DNA from: Muriicola jejuensis
GTDB lineage: Bacteria; Bacteroidota; Bacteroidia; Flavobacteriales; Flavobacteriaceae
Assembly: GCF_010671595.1 (NCBI RefSeq)
Contig: NZ_JAABOP010000001.1
Span: 930,001-994,000, forward strand
DNA length: 64,000 nt
Direction: 5' to 3'
Shown here: in pieces, positions 1 to 13,700 of the stretch
How the letters are laid out: the number at the start of each line of letters is the position of its first letter
Position numbering within the stretch: position 1 is the first letter of the stretch
Notes under the pieces: model-generated
Database searches by the model: none
What the model was told of the DNA's origin: nothing
Seen by the model: the letters and a program-made list of their open reading frames with translations, nothing else
Position numbers and translations under genes: made by a program

Positions 1-1359
1 TAAATTATAAACCCACTTTAGCTTTTTTTGCTTCCAGGCATCCACTATGGCGAGGTATGCCTCGTGCTGGTGATACGGCAAGAAATAACTGCCGGGTTTC
101 AGGGGGTCCTCTGAATTTGCAAGCCATAATCTGGCAGACAGTTCCCCTTTATTAAATACCCAAATGGCACATCGGGTCAACTTCAGGTCCAGTTTTATCA
201 ACTCACCAAATACAGTTCCAATTAACTCCTTTAGTTCCTCCGAGTTTTGCATCGCCATGGCCCTTGCTCTTACTCGCTCCAGCCCTAACTCTATCTGGGA
301 TTCCCTTGCCTGCGCCTCAGCCTTTTCTATATCGACATACCGCTGGTAACTGAGGTTAAAGACATTGCGGAAGCGTTGCAGGATCTTCAACTCTTCGGGA
401 GACAGGGCACTGAAGGAAGATATACTCAAGGCCCCAAGGTCAATGGAATAGGAGTAATAGAACAGATTGTTGGCCGCCATGAGCTTAGGATCGGGTAGGT
501 ATCCGAGGGAATCCCTGTAGGTTCGCCATTCCTCCATTTCCTTTTCAGATATGAACACCTCAGCAAAGGCATCGTCAGCCTTTTTCATGACTGCTACCCA
601 CTTCTCAAGTACCGGATTTCCCTTCACCTCTATATTGATCACGCCGCTCACCCCGTAGTCGGAATAATAGTAGCTGATCAATTCATCTTTATGTTCCTGG
701 TTAAAGACGATCTCTGAATTACGGAGCTCACTGAAGCCCAGACTTTTCAGTTCCTCAAAGATCACCTCCCCAATTTTTGCCAGTTCGGACGAATGCCGCA
801 TAGACATGGAGACTGTTCGTACACGTTCCAGGGAACGCTCGATCTCGAGGTCCCTGTTGCGGTTCTCAAGTTCTATCGTACGCCTTTTGATGGCTTCCCT
901 GAGTTGAAGGTTTTCGGCACTGATCTGGTCAAAGCCTATGGTCTCCCCTTCCTCGGCCCTGGAATCAGGCATGGAGAAATGTTGGTATATAAAGCGCCAC
1001 CCCTCTTTATTCCTGCGTGCGATGGAACTGAATCTGAACCTGCCATAATAAGACCATTCTTCTCCATTGAGGAACCAGGCATCAAAGAAGTGGGTAATAA
1101 AGACCATACCTTCGAATTCTTCCAGGATCCGGATTTCATTCCTCAGATCGGTCTTATTGGCTAATTGATCTGCAGTCTTTTTAAAGAGTTGGGTGGTTTC
1201 TTTTTTATGAAGGAATTCTTCATTGTTCGTGGAACCAATAAAATGATATTCCTCATCGAGATAACTGTCATAGGTACCCACATCGCCCGTCAGGTAGCTG
1301 CGAAGCCACGTCTCGTATACGTGCAGAATTTCTTTTTCGGTTTTTGCGGAAGGTCTCAT
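1..1359 (-). CDS. SnoaL-like plus GAF-like repeat sensor protein, C-terminus outside window
   Basis: The reading frame stays open from an ATG at 1359 to the left edge (453 codons) with no stop, so the gene is truncated by the window. Residues 1-~130 look like a SnoaL/NTF2-type domain (DGEEW-like and HFFDAW-like stretches), followed by a charged helix and then two units of the repeat that fills the 3465-residue kinase further upstream in the operon. Each unit starts with a helix ending ERVRxxxMxM (about residues 184 and 368). The ATG is 5 bp after the stop of the preceding kinase gene, so it is probably the third gene of one operon. By analogy it may end in a histidine kinase module, but that part is not visible. 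No signal peptide or membrane segment is seen, which suggests a cytoplasmic protein. Confidence 0.8.
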   Translation of the reverse strand, partial: MRPSAKTEKEILHVYETWLRSYLTGDVGTYDSYLDEEYHFIGSTNNEEFLHKKETTQLFKKTADQLANKTDLRNEIRILEEFEGMVFITHFFDAWFLNGEEWSYYGRFRFSSIARRNKEGWRFIYQHFSMPDSRAEEGETIGFDQISAENLQLREAIKRRTIELENRNRDLEIERSLERVRTVSMSMRHSSELAKIGEVIFEELKSLGFSELRNSEIVFNQEHKDELISYYYSDYGVSGVINIEVKGNPVLEKWVAVMKKADDAFAEVFISEKEMEEWRTYRDSLGYLPDPKLMAANNLFYYSYSIDLGALSISSFSALSPEELKILQRFRNVFNLSYQRYVDIEKAEAQARESQIELGLERVRARAMAMQNSEELKELIGTVFGELIKLDLKLTRCAIWVFNKGELSARLWLANSEDPLKPGSYFLPYHQHEAYLAIVDAWKQKKLKWVYNL

Positions 1360-1364
1360 CTTGT

Positions 1365-4300
1365 TCAGCTTGAGGGGATTTGAACCGTGAAGGTCGTTCC
1401 TTCTCCGAGTTTGGTTTTCAATTTAAGTTCTCCGCCATGACCTTTGGTCACGATGTCATAGCTCATGCTCAGGCCCAGGCCGGTGCCCTGCCCAGTGGGT
1501 TTGGTCGTAAAGAACGGCTGGAAGATCTTTTCACGGATGGCCTCCGGGATGCCTTCCCCGTTATCTTTTACCGAAACCTCCACACCATTTTCTTTTTTGC
1601 GGGTGGTTACGGTCACTGTGGGCGTATACCCTTCCCTTTCCTTTTCCTTTTTTTCCTTTACCGCATAAAAAGCATTGGTGATCAGGTTGAGGATCACCCG
1701 CCCCATGTCCTGCGCCATTACATTCACTTTTCCGACATCCGGATCGAAATATGTCTCAAGGGTGGCATTAAAGCTCTTGTCTTTCGCACGAAGGCCGTGG
1801 TACGCTAGGCGAAGGTATTCGTCCGCGAGGGTGTTGAGGTCCGTAGGTTCCTTTTCCCCGCTTCCGCTCCGGCTGTGCTGCAGCATCCCTTTGACGATCC
1901 CATCCGCCCGTTGGCCGTGGTGATGGATCTTTTCAAGGTTCTGGACGATATCCTCTGCCAGGGTCTGGGCCTCTTCCATATCCCCTTTTTGAATTTCCTC
2001 CAGCATCTCCGCTATGAGTTCCTTGCTCACTTCAGAGAAATTGTTGACGAAGTTTAGCGGGTTCTGGATCTCGTGGGCGATGCCTGCAGTAAGTTCCCCT
2101 AAGGAAGCCATTTTTTCGGATTGGATCAGCTGGGCCTGGGTGGCCTTTAATTTTGTATAGGCCTTTTCGATTTCCCTGGCGTGCTTCAACTCCTTTTCTC
2201 TTGCCAATGCCTTTTCTTTTGCGAGGATCCTTCCCTTCTGGTATTTATCAAAGAAAAAGATGCCTAGGGCCAACAGTAACGTATAAAAAGCATAAGCCCA
2301 GTTGGTCTTCCACCAAGGGGGTGTTATAGAGATACCAAGACTTTTTTCCTCCCAATCACCAGTATTTCCAATGGCTGATCTATATGTAAGAGAATAGTTC
2401 CCAGGGGGTACCTTGTTGTAAGTTACTTTTTGTCCTGAAAGGCTTTCCTGCCATTCCGAATCATATCCCTGAAGCATATAGAATATCCGTTTCTTTAATT
2501 CCGCCCTTAGATCTACCGCGGCAAAGCTTAGACTGAAATTATTTTCATTGTAATTAAGACGAATTTTTCCTGCCCTATAAAGGGAGGTTTCAAGAATACC
2601 ATTTTCCCTTGCATAAACAGGCTCATTGTTCACTTTCAGGTCCATGGCATAGAGAGCCATCTTACCAGGAGATTTTTTAAATTCGTCTGGTTGAAATGTA
2701 TAGTACCCATTAGGACTACTGGCAAAATACATCCGGCCCTCCTTGTCTTTGTAGGAATAACTCAGATCAGGAAATCCGTTTGCTACAACACCATTTCTTA
2801 TACCGAAGATTTCTTTGTTTTTTCGGTCTGTTCCTAGCTTCACAATAGCTACATCCGTACCGATCCACAGATTATCCGCAGTATCGCCGGATAAGGTGTA
2901 TGTCCATTCTCCTAAAAATATGCCGGTTTCATCAATCTTAAAAGGAGACATCTTTGTCCAGCCCTTATCACTACTCCATAGGCCGGTATTTGCACCTGCC
3001 CATAGGATGCCTTTTTTGTCCACGTACAGATCCCTAATGGCAGGACCCGTGAAAACAAGATCTAATTGATCAGTTTGTTCATTCACATTATAAACCCCAC
3101 CTTCAACGGAACCAACCCATACTTTCCCTGATAAATCTTCAACAATTTTCACTCCCCAGCCTGCAGTGTCGGAGTAATTCATATGTTGATTTGTATATTT
3201 TTTAAAGGTTCCTTTTTTCCGATCCAATTTATGTACTCCATTTACGGTCCCGATCCATAAATTAGAACGACTGTCTTCATAGATATCGGAAATAAAGGCA
3301 TTTACTAAACTGCCGGAATCATTCGTATCTGGCATAAACCTGGTAAAAGAGTTAGATGGCTCATTAAAAAGATTAAGCCCATTGTAAGTACCAACCCAAA
3401 GATTACTTTTCCTGTCTACAAATAGGTTTGTAATATGGTCATTACTCAGGCTTCTGGGATCCTTGTTATTGCTTGTAAATTTTTCAATCCTTTCTGTTAT
3501 TTGATTCTTTCTAAAAAGTCCCTTGTTATATGTTCCCATCCATAACTCGGAAGTATCCTTTACAACCAGGCTTCTAATTTGTACCCCATGTTGAATATTT
3601 GAGATTTGAGGAATATAAGGATCTATCCGAAAGAGTTTATTTTCCTGGGTAGAAATCCAGATAAGGCCCCCATCAGACACATGGCACCACCAGGAAGAAT
3701 TTTCCTTATAATTTCCAGATTGTAACCCCTGGGTGCCATAATGCGTCATGATATTTAAAAGAGGATTCCATCGATAAATCCCATCTGAATAGGTGCCAAT
3801 CCAAAGATATCCTTCTAAATCTTCGTGAATAAAAGTGATATGTTGCATATTAATGGTTGATTCGGGAATGCTGAAGGCTGGGAATTCAGGATTGAATTCA
3901 TAGCGGGTAATTTTCCCGGTCTTCCGGTCCATTTTATGAAGCCCATTTTTATTTGTGCCAATCCAGAAATTACCCCGACTGTCTTCACAGATAGCCCGAA
4001 CCTGATTTGCCTTTAGGCTATTGGGGTCCTCTGAATTGGACATATAGCGGGTAAATGCATTGGTAGCAGGGTTATAGCGGTTTAATCCTCCTTCACCCGC
4101 ATTATTCCAGGGGAAACCCGTGCCTATCCATAGTGTGTTCTCCGAATCTTCATAAATAGCCCTCACGACATTATGACTGAGGCTGGAGTCATCCCTTTCA
4201 TCATTACGAAAATGGGTGAACTTCCCTGTAGAAGGATCTAATTTATCCAGACCCTTATCTGTCCCTATCCAAACCATTCCATCATGAGCTACAAGTATGG

Positions 4301-4736
4301 CACTTACACCACCATCACTAAGGCTCTCCGGGTCATCGGGATCATGTGTATAATGAGTAAAACTTTCCGTATCAGGATCGAAATGATCTACTCCCTTGTC
4401 GCTATATCCTATCCATAATGCCCCGTCAGAATCGGCCGCAAAACATTCGGGATAAAATCCACCCAAAGCATTTTCTTTTTCCGGATCAAACGCAAATCGT
4501 TTCATCTGACTTCCGTCATAGCGAAGAATACAGCGGTTGGTCTGATCGGAAAACCAGATAAAACCATAGCTGTCTTGTATGATTGCATTGATCTTCCCCA
4601 GTGAAATGTCGTCCACCTTTGAGATCTGTTCAAAATGCAACTTTTCTGACTGCGCTTTCATAGAAAGTATTGCACTCCCCCAGAACAAAATCAGGAAGAT
4701 GACACTTGAAGTCCAAATATCTTTTCGTCCTGTCAT
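1365..4736 (-). CDS. Membrane sensor histidine kinase with two-component-regulator propeller
   Basis: 1123 residues. An N-terminal signal/anchor (about 1-29, ending SMKAQ) precedes a periplasmic propeller made of repeated WIGT-type strands (for example [14 protein letters not shown]), typical of Reg_prop repeats. A Y_Y_Y domain follows (around 715-780), then one membrane helix (about 790-812), a coiled coil, the HisKA box [14 protein letters not shown] with phosphoacceptor His888, an N-box (LNLITNAF) and G-boxes ([16 protein letters not shown]). Unlike classical hybrid two-component proteins of Bacteroidetes it has no receiver and no AraC HTH, so it must signal through a separate response regulator. 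Its ATG overlaps the stop of the upstream giant kinase (ATGA), so the two are translationally coupled. The kinase module is very close to that of the upstream protein. The ligand is unknown. Confidence 0.92.
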   Translation of the reverse strand: MTGRKDIWTSSVIFLILFWGSAILSMKAQSEKLHFEQISKVDDISLGKINAIIQDSYGFIWFSDQTNRCILRYDGSQMKRFAFDPEKENALGGFYPECFAADSDGALWIGYSDKGVDHFDPDTESFTHYTHDPDDPESLSDGGVSAILVAHDGMVWIGTDKGLDKLDPSTGKFTHFRNDERDDSSLSHNVVRAIYEDSENTLWIGTGFPWNNAGEGGLNRYNPATNAFTRYMSNSEDPNSLKANQVRAICEDSRGNFWIGTNKNGLHKMDRKTGKITRYEFNPEFPAFSIPESTINMQHITFIHEDLEGYLWIGTYSDGIYRWNPLLNIMTHYGTQGLQSGNYKENSSWWCHVSDGGLIWISTQENKLFRIDPYIPQISNIQHGVQIRSLVVKDTSELWMGTYNKGLFRKNQITERIEKFTSNNKDPRSLSNDHITNLFVDRKSNLWVGTYNGLNLFNEPSNSFTRFMPDTNDSGSLVNAFISDIYEDSRSNLWIGTVNGVHKLDRKKGTFKKYTNQHMNYSDTAGWGVKIVEDLSGKVWVGSVEGGVYNVNEQTDQLDLVFTGPAIRDLYVDKKGILWAGANTGLWSSDKGWTKMSPFKIDETGIFLGEWTYTLSGDTADNLWIGTDVAIVKLGTDRKNKEIFGIRNGVVANGFPDLSYSYKDKEGRMYFASSPNGYYTFQPDEFKKSPGKMALYAMDLKVNNEPVYARENGILETSLYRAGKIRLNYNENNFSLSFAAVDLRAELKKRIFYMLQGYDSEWQESLSGQKVTYNKVPPGNYSLTYRSAIGNTGDWEEKSLGISITPPWWKTNWAYAFYTLLLALGIFFFDKYQKGRILAKEKALAREKELKHAREIEKAYTKLKATQAQLIQSEKMASLGELTAGIAHEIQNPLNFVNNFSEVSKELIAEMLEEIQKGDMEEAQTLAEDIVQNLEKIHHHGQRADGIVKGMLQHSRSGSGEKEPTDLNTLADEYLRLAYHGLRAKDKSFNATLETYFDPDVGKVNVMAQDMGRVILNLITNAFYAVKEKKEKEREGYTPTVTVTTRKKENGVEVSVKDNGEGIPEAIREKIFQPFFTTKPTGQGTGLGLSMSYDIVTKGHGGELKLKTKLGEGTTFTVQIPSS

Positions 4737-7700
4737 GGCTTATCGTTCTTGGTCTCTGTAGGCAGACAGATGGTAAATACCGTCCCAACCCCCTGTGTGG
4801 TGTCGACCTCCAAAGAGCCTCCATGCCCTTTGGTCACGATGTCGTAGCTCATGCTCAGGCCCAGGCCCGTCCCCTGCCCGGTGGGTTTAGTGGTAAAGAA
4901 GGGCTGGAAGATCTTATCCCGTATGGCTTCCGGGATGCCGTTGCCATTATCCTTGACAGCTATCTCAACCCCTTTCACATTTTTACGGGTGGTCACAGTT
5001 ACCGTGGGCATAAATCCCTCACCGGCCTTTTCTTTCTTTTCCTTCACTACGTGAAACGCATTGGTGATCAGGTTGAGGATCACCCGACCAATCTCCTGGG
5101 GCACTACTCTTATCTTACCGAGGGATTCGTCAAATTGTGTCTCCAAAGTGGCATTAAAGCTCTTGTCTTTGGCCCTGAGGCCGTGGTAAGCCAGTCTGAG
5201 GTATTCATCTGCCAAGATGTTGAGGTCCGTGAGTTCTTTTTCCCCGCTGCTGGCTCGGCTGTGCTGGAGCATCCCTTTGACGATCCCATCGGCCCGTTTT
5301 CCGTGATGGTGGATCTTATCCAGGTTCTGCTTGATATCCTCCATGATGGCCTTCACTTCTTCCAGGTCACCCTTGTTCATTTCTTCTTCCATCTCCTCCA
5401 TGAGTTCTACGCTCACTTCCGAAAAATTATTGACGAAGTTCAGCGGGTTCTGGATCTCGTGGGCGATGCCTGCAGTGAGTTCTCCTAAGGAAGCCATTTT
5501 TTCGGATTGCACCAGCTGGTTCTGGGTAGCCCTGAGTTCATTCAATGTCTTTTCGACCTGTTTTTTGGTCTTTTCGAGCTTTGCAAAATCCTCATATCTG
5601 GCGTAGGCGATGGCAAAGGCATCGGCCAGGGAACCTACAGCTTCCATTTGCTCCTGATCCAGGGATACCGTATTGCCCACATAAAGCATCCCCTGTGTAA
5701 AGGGTAGAAAATGCAGGAAGAGGGAATCCGGCGGCTGTTCGGCACCCTGGTACTCTCTATTATCACGGACCTGTCCGAGGTCCATCATGGTAGCCATAAA
5801 CGCGAGAAATTGTCCCTTGTCCCAATGGGTGCGATATACTTCTCCCTTTTTCCAGTGGGCGACGGTTGCAGCAGTATCCTTGTCCGCATCAAACGGGATC
5901 TTCATAGCGCCGAGCGACCTCCCGTCCGGAGCAGACAAAAAGGCCTGAACCGTTCTGCTTGATTCGTCCACAATAAAGACCCCACAGCGAATGAACGGGA
6001 CACCCAGTGCCGTGAGTTCGTTCCAGATCAGGGGGGTGATTCGTTCAAGGTCTTCCGTGGAACGCATGCTCGCGATCTGCCCGCGCACGCGGTCTAAAGA
6101 AGCTTGTTTCAGTGCTTCACGGGCTCTCTCCTCGGCCTGTTGAAGATCGAGGAAGCGTTGATACAATCGCCCGAACTCTTTGGCAAAACGGATCACGATC
6201 TCCTTTTCTTCTTGCGTGGCCTTTCGGGTCTGATTGATCCCTATATACCCGTACTTGCAGTGCCCTTGGGTGGTATACAACCCATCGGGAAAGTCCGAGG
6301 GCCTAATTTTCTGATCCTCAGGAAGTGCAGACATCACCTCATCCATCAGCTCCCAGACATAAGGCAGGATCTCAGGGGAATAGTCAATACAGTCCACTGC
6401 ATGAAGATCGCTTCTTTTCCAATTCTCAAAGGATTGTTTCCAGCTTTCCACGGCATTGATATCAATGCGTTGTTCGGCTATGGTCCTTTCATTTCCGCCC
6501 CTTGAGATCCTTAGTGTAAAGGTCTCGTTTTCCTCATCCATCAGGGTGAGATGCGTAAGGACGGGATTGATTCCAAGAAAGTCGAACTGGTCGAAAAGGA
6601 CCCCGAGCTCCTCCGTGAGTTCATCAGATTGGTGCATAGCCATCGCACGGGAACGCACCCTTTCCAGCGCAACCTCGATCTGAGCTTCCCGGGCCTGAGC
6701 CTCAGCCTTTTGCAGGTCGAGAAATCGCACATAGGTCTGCTGAAAAACCTTGGCAAAACGTTCAATTAGCTCTAATGTCTCCGTTTCCGGAGGTTCATTG
6801 GTGGTGATCCCTATACAGCCGTGGGAGAAAAAAACAGAGTTGATATACCGGTGCTCGCTTAAGCGGGCTTTGTCGAACGGGAGTCCAATTTCCTCTTCCA
6901 TATAACGCACCCATTCCTGCAGTTTTTTGCCGTGGAGGTCCTGCACAATGAAGCGTTCTTTCCCCCATGCATTGAATACTTCTTTGACCACAGGCGACTT
7001 GTCTACCTGAAACATAAATCGCTTGCTCACCTCATGGCCCTTTTGATCTGTCACCCAGATATCAAAGAACGCTTCTTCCCTATTGCCAATGGCTATATTG
7101 AACCGCTCCGGAGCATAGGTAAGGGCACTGATCTGTTCAAAAAGAACAGCCGCCACTTCCCCCAGTTCCTCACTTTTGTGCATGGCCATGGTACGGGCGC
7201 GAACCTTCTCCAGGGCCATTTCTATTTTGGCTTCCCGGGCCTGTTCCTCCGATTTTTGCAGGTCCATAAAGCGGATGTACGCCTGTTCAAAGACCCGCGC
7301 AAAGCGTAAAAGAATTTCTTTTTCAGCTTCAGAAGGCAGGTTTCCTTCCAAAGAAGGAACCATGATCGCTGAATTTTTGGCCCAGGCAAAAGCTAATCCA
7401 TGACTTTTACTATCGAGTAATTGTTTTTTGTATTCATCGGGCAAGTTTCGGTAGTCCGAAATTTCGAATGCTTTTTTAAACCACGCATTTTTAACCTCAA
7501 AAGAAAAGTCTTTAGCGAAATACGTATCCCCCCGGAGTTTAGATTCCCAGGCTTCATCAAAAAGGGTGTCCTCAAAATAGGGAAGAAAGAAGGGAACCGA
7601 AGGATGTTTTGGATCTTCCGAAGCGGTCCAGTGGATAACGTCTTTTGAATCGTCAAAATAGGTACAGAGTACTACACCTCCCACATCCAGAACTACGCCT

Positions 7701-10700
7701 AGTTTCTTTAATTCTTCCGCGACTACTGCCACCACTTCCTGCAGTTCATCCGGCTTTTGCATGGCCAGGGACCGGCTGCGCACTCTTTCCAGAGCCGACT
7801 CTATTTGGGCCTCCCGGGCCTGAACTTCCGCTTTTTCAATATCGATAAAGCGCTGGTAGAGTCTTTCGAATTCGGTAGCGAATTTTTTGAGGATCTCCTT
7901 TTCTTCCTCTGTAGGTACCCTTATGTGATTAAACCCGATAAAGCCAAACTTACAATAACCCTGTACGTTGTAACCGCCCTGAGGTAAGTCTTCCGCCTTG
8001 ATCCTTTCTTCCTCCGGCATGGCCGAAAAGGTTTCGGCAAATACCTCCATAAGCTGTGGTAGTATCTCAGGGGGGTAATGGGTAACAATGACCGCCTCTG
8101 CGGTCCCCTTCTCCCATTGTTCCACACTTTCCTTCCAGATATCCATGGCGTCCAGATCGATAACCTGGTGCTTGTGAATCCTTTTACCGCTCGTACCCGT
8201 CGCCCGGTAGGTGAAGGTACGATCCTCTGCATTGTACAGACTTAGCCAGACATTGATGGGACGGATACCCAGGACGTCAAACTGCTGGAACAGGACCGCC
8301 AGTACATCCGATAATTCTTCTGATTTTTGCATTCCCATGGCCCTGGCACGAACGCGTTCCAGGGAGGCCTCGATCTGGGCTTCCCGGGCCTGGGCTTCGG
8401 CTCTCTCCAGATCCCTGAATCGGATGTACGCCTGTTCAAAGACCCGGGAAAATCGCTTCAGGATCTCATTGTCCTCCTCAGAATACGGCTGGTTCGTGTA
8501 GCGAAGGATTTGAATGCTGGAATTCCTGGCAAAGGCGATGGAAGTGGAAAAGGCCTTTGAGGTTTTCATCTTCTTTTTAAGGGCAGCCGGAAAACTGCCA
8601 TGGGTTAGCAAATGATTGATATATTCCTCTTTTACCTTGCCTGTATACGTCCTGGCAAACAGCTCGGGCCTATCCTTGATCGCCTTGTTGTAATCCCGCT
8701 GAATTTTGGTCTGTTCGTTGTATGGGATCCTTAAGGCCTTTCCAAAAGGGACACCCCCCACCCAGACGTCGTAATCCTCCCTGGCTTCAATCGCCCCGCT
8801 CATCCCCACGGCTTCCATATCCAGCCCCAGCGCATGCAGTTGTTCGTAGATCGCATTGGCCACCTCCTGCATTTCACCTGTGGTATGCATGGCCAGAGAC
8901 TGGGATCTCACTTTTTCGAGGGCTGCTTCAATGCGCGCTTCCCGCGCCTGGGCCTCCACTTTCTGGAGATCCAAGAAGCGTTGATAGACCCTGGTGAACT
9001 CCGTGCAGAATCTGGAAAGTATCTGTTGTTCTTCCTCTGTCGCCTTGCGTTGATGGTCATAGCCTAAATAGCCAAAAGGGGTATATCCGGCTATGGAATA
9101 CCCCCCTTCGGGAAAGTCTTCGGGGCCCATGCGATCAGCTTTGGGCATGGACGAGAAGGTTTCGGAGAAAATACCAAAAAGTTGAGGCAGCACTTCTCTG
9201 GGATAAAAGATCATTTCAACGGCATCGGAATTGTCGGTGAGCCATTTGTCATAAAGCGCCCGGAGTGCTTCCATGCTATCCACTTCCACCACCTGTTTCC
9301 CGGGTATTCGCTTTCCCGATTTCCCGGATGCCCTGTAGGTAAGCGTTCTTTTCTCTCGATCGAATAAACTTAAGAATACATTGACCGGCTGAATCCCCAG
9401 ATCGTCAAATTGTCTGAATAAGACCCCCAGAACTTCATGCAATTCATCGCTGGATTGCATGGCTAAAGATCTGGCTCTAACCCGCTCAAGTGCGAGTTGT
9501 ATTTGTGATTCCCGGGCCTGGGCTTCGGCTTTCTGCAGGTCGAGATAGCGGGTATAGGTCTGGCCAAAGACAGCGGCAAACCGGACAACTACAGAGCGGA
9601 TTTCATCTTTTAATGGAGCCTCAGTAAATACGAAAAGAGTTCCGTCCTTAAATACAAAACTATTGTGGTATACTGACTTAGGAAGGGCATCCAAGTCAAA
9701 ATGAACCGGGTAATCCGGAGCTCTATTTAAGATATTGAAGTACTTTTTTACCTCGGTGCCAATAAGCTCATAGGAAAAAGTCTTTGCCTTTCTTTCCCAG
9801 GTCTTTTTAACTCCTTCCAAAAGAGGATGCAGCGACATATCGAGAGTGCCTGAGTGCAGGACCGTTTCTGAGTCATCCTTTACCGAGGCGGTCCACAATT
9901 CCATGTGCTCTGACTGACTCAGGATACCTATGCCGCAACGAATGGAGCTATCCGGATGCAGACCCATAAGCTCATTAAAAAAGGTGGTAACGGTAGCGGC
10001 AATATCTTCCGTATTGTGCATGGCCATGGTCCTTGCACGAACGCGTTCCAGGGCTGCTTCTATCTGGGCTTCCCGAGCCTGGGCTTCGGCTTTCTGCAGG
10101 TCGAGGAATCGACGGTAGATCCTGCCGAATTCCCGGGAGAACCTCACGATGATCTCATTCTCCTTCTCCGTACAGGGTCGGGTATGGTTAACCCCCAGAA
10201 ACCCGTATTCATTCGTGCCATGGGTGGTGTAGATCCCGTCCGGAAAATCTTCCGGTTTGATCTGATGCTCCTCCGGTACCGAGGTGATAGCTTCCTTTAA
10301 GATCTCAAAAATATCAGGCAGGGATTCCACCGGGTAATGGATGAGTTCGATATCTTCGGATCGCTGCTCCTTAAAGCGGTGTACCACGTCCATCCAGATA
10401 TCAGTAGCTGAAAAGTCTACCGTTTGTTGCCCGATGGCCCTGGCCCCTCCCTTACCAGATGTGCGATAGACAAACCGGTTGTTAGGCAGGTCGAAAAGGG
10501 TAAGAAAAACATTCACGGGTTTGATCCCCAGCACATCATACTGCTGGAAGAGTACCGAAAGCATATCCTGTAGTTCTTCCGAGTGATGCATGGCCATCGC
10601 CCGGGCCCTCACCCGTTCCAGGGAAGCTTCGATCTGGGCCTCCCGTGCCTGGGCTTCGGCTTTTTGCAGGTCGAGGAAACGCTGGTAAACCCGTCCGAAT

Positions 10701-13700
10701 TCATTGGCGATTCTAACCACGATCTCTTTTTCTTCCTCCGTGGGTGGTCGATTGTGATTAAATCCGATATATCCAAACTTGCAATATCCCTGGGTGTTGA
10801 AAATACCATTTGGAAAATCTTCCATCCTTACCGGGTATTCCTCGGAAATGGATGAGAATGATTCTTCGAAGAGCTCCCAGATCTGGGGTAGAACTTCTTT
10901 GGGAAATTCGAGACAGGAAACGGAATTTGGCTTGGAAGTCTTGAAGGCTTTAACCGCATCCTGCCATTCTGGTCTCGCATCGAGGTCCACCACCTGGCCC
11001 GAAAGTCTGTTGTTCTTGTCAGCCCTGGACATTCTATAAGTAAAGGTGTTCTCCTCCAGATTGATCAGGCTAAGATGTGCCCATACAGGATTGATTCCCA
11101 GTGTGTTGAATTGCTCGAATAATACCGATAACACTTCATTTAGTTCACTCGATGCATGCATGGCCATCGCCTTGGCCCGTATCCTTTCAAGTGAAGCCTC
11201 AATCTGGGCTTCACGTGCCTGGGCCTCTGCCCTTTCCAGATCCATAAATCGGATGTAAGCTTGCTCAAAAACACCGGCGAATCGTTTCAGGATCTCAGCA
11301 TCTTGATCAGTATAAGGTTGATCCGAATAGCGCACCACCTGAATGCCGGAATTCTTTTTAGGGGCGATCAGGGTGGTGAAAGCGTCGGATGTTTCCATCT
11401 TTTTTTTAAGCGCTTTCGGAAATTCCCCGTGGGTAAGCAATCGGTCGATGTATTCCTTTTTGACCTGACCCGAATAGGTTCTGGCGAAGAGTTCCGGCCG
11501 GTCTTTAAGCATCTTATTGTAATCGCGCTGTACCTGTGTATCCTCGTTATAGGGAATTCGCAAAGCCGATCCCAGGGGTGCACCCCCTATCCAGACATCG
11601 TAGTCCTGTTTGGCCTCAATGACCCCGCTCATGCCAACGACATCCATTTCCATGCCCAGGGCCTGGAGCTGCTCAAAAACCGCATTGGCTACCAGCTGCA
11701 TTTCGCTGGTGTTGTGCATAGCCAGGGACTGGGACCTCACCCTTTCCAGAGCCGCTTCAATCTGGGCTTCCCGGGCCTGGTTCTCTGCTTTTTCAATATC
11801 CAAAAATCGTTGGTATACTCTTTCAAACTCCCTGGCAAACCTGATGACGATACTGATCTCCTCCTCAGTGGGCGGTCTAGAATTGTTAAACCCGATATAG
11901 CCAAATTTGGTGTGCCCTTCACAATCGAAAACCCCGTTTGGAAAATCCTTAATCCTAATCCGCTCCTTTACAGGAAGTTTCTTTAGTGATTCATCGATCA
12001 AATTCCATAGATCGGGTAAAATTTCCGGGGGATAAACGAGGCATTGATGACTGTGAGGTTTAGCTTTCTTCCAATTCTCCACGGTTTCCTTCCATGTGGG
12101 CATGGCATCGAGGTCAATGATCTGTTCACCAATATTGGCGGCTCCGCTCTTCCCGGTAATTCTAAAACTGAATTTGTTGTTGTCTATATCCATTAGGGTA
12201 AGATGTGCAGATTTCGCATCTATACCTAACAATTCTATTTGCCCAAACATCACACTCAGCACATCATTGAGCTCATCCGAAGCATGCATGGCCATGGACC
12301 GGGAACGAATCCGCTCCAGCGAAGCTTCTATCATTGCCTCCCTCGCCTGCTTTTCTGCTTTTGCCAACCCCAGAAAGCGGATATAAGCTTGTTCAAAGAC
12401 GTTAGAAAATCGTCTCAGGATCTCATTTTCATCAGCACTGAATCCTGTATTATCTTCGGAAAATTGCAAGAGGGCTATTCCTGAATGTTTTGCCAATGCT
12501 ACGGAATAGACGGCAGATTTGGCTTTAAGTGCATAATTTTGCCTGCCTTCAGGAATTTCAATTTTTGTATTCTTAAGGAGATGGCGGTAGACACGATCCT
12601 TTTCTTTTTTACTCATCCTGGGGATGGCAAAAAAGTTTTTGTTTTTCTTTCGGGCCTCATAAATACCGTCAAATATTTCGTGTTTGATATATGGAAAGTA
12701 AATTTCATAGGGATACATACCCCCATCCCCTGCGATCCACATATTCAAACCTTTATCATCCCCTTCCTCAAACCGGAATAAGTGGGCAGCATCGATATTC
12801 AACCCTAGGCTGTTAATTTCCTGTAATACGGTTAATACCACCTTATGCAATTCCTCACTTTTGTGAATGGCCATGGAAGCCGAACGCACTCGTTCCAGTG
12901 ACGCTTCGATCTGGGCCTCCCGGGCCTGGCTCTCTGCCTGTTTCAAATCGAGGAACCGCTGGTACAGCCTGCCAAACTCTATAGCGAATTTCCTTACGAT
13001 CTCTTTCTCTTCCTCGGTGGCCCTTCTGGAATGGTTGAAACCGATATAACCAAACTGGCAATGCCCCTGGGTGGTATAGATGCCCTGGGGAAAGTTTTCT
13101 GCCTTTATTTTCGAATCAGGGGGCAGTTTACTGAAGATCGGTTTCATGATCTCAAAGACCGCCGGCACTACCTCCGGTGGATAGTCTATGCAGTCTACGA
13201 TCCCCGGATCCCCTTTTTTCCATTTTTCATACGAATCATACCATGCGGGGTAGCTGGCCATATCAATGATTTGTTCTGCAATAAGGCGCTGCCCTGAAGT
13301 ACCTGTGATCCTGAACGAGAAAGTGTCATCCGCCTCATTGAAGAGGGTTAAATGAGCAAAAGCCGGATCAATTCCCAGGATATCAAATTGCTTGAAAAGC
13401 AGTGAAAGTACATCCGTTAACTCATCCGTTGTTTGCATGGCCATGGTCCTGGCACGGATCCTTTCGAGGGAGAGCTGAATCTGTGATTCCCGCGCCTGGG
13501 CTTCTGCTTTTTTTAAATCCTCAAAGCGTCGGTATGCAAGATCGAATGCGGCACCCATTTTGGTGAGTATGGTTTTCATTTCCTCCGGAGGCGCATTCAA
13601 TAGATCGATTGCTAATTTTCCATTATTCAGTCTTTTTACCGCATGATGTAACCTGCTTAATTGAGTTTCTTCAATAAATGCCTTAACCTCATCTGCGATT

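Noticed and set aside
4706-5488. 260-codon plus-strand frame
   Set aside because: It is antisense to the HisKA/HATPase part of the giant kinase, which has clear motifs; the frame has no family likeness.
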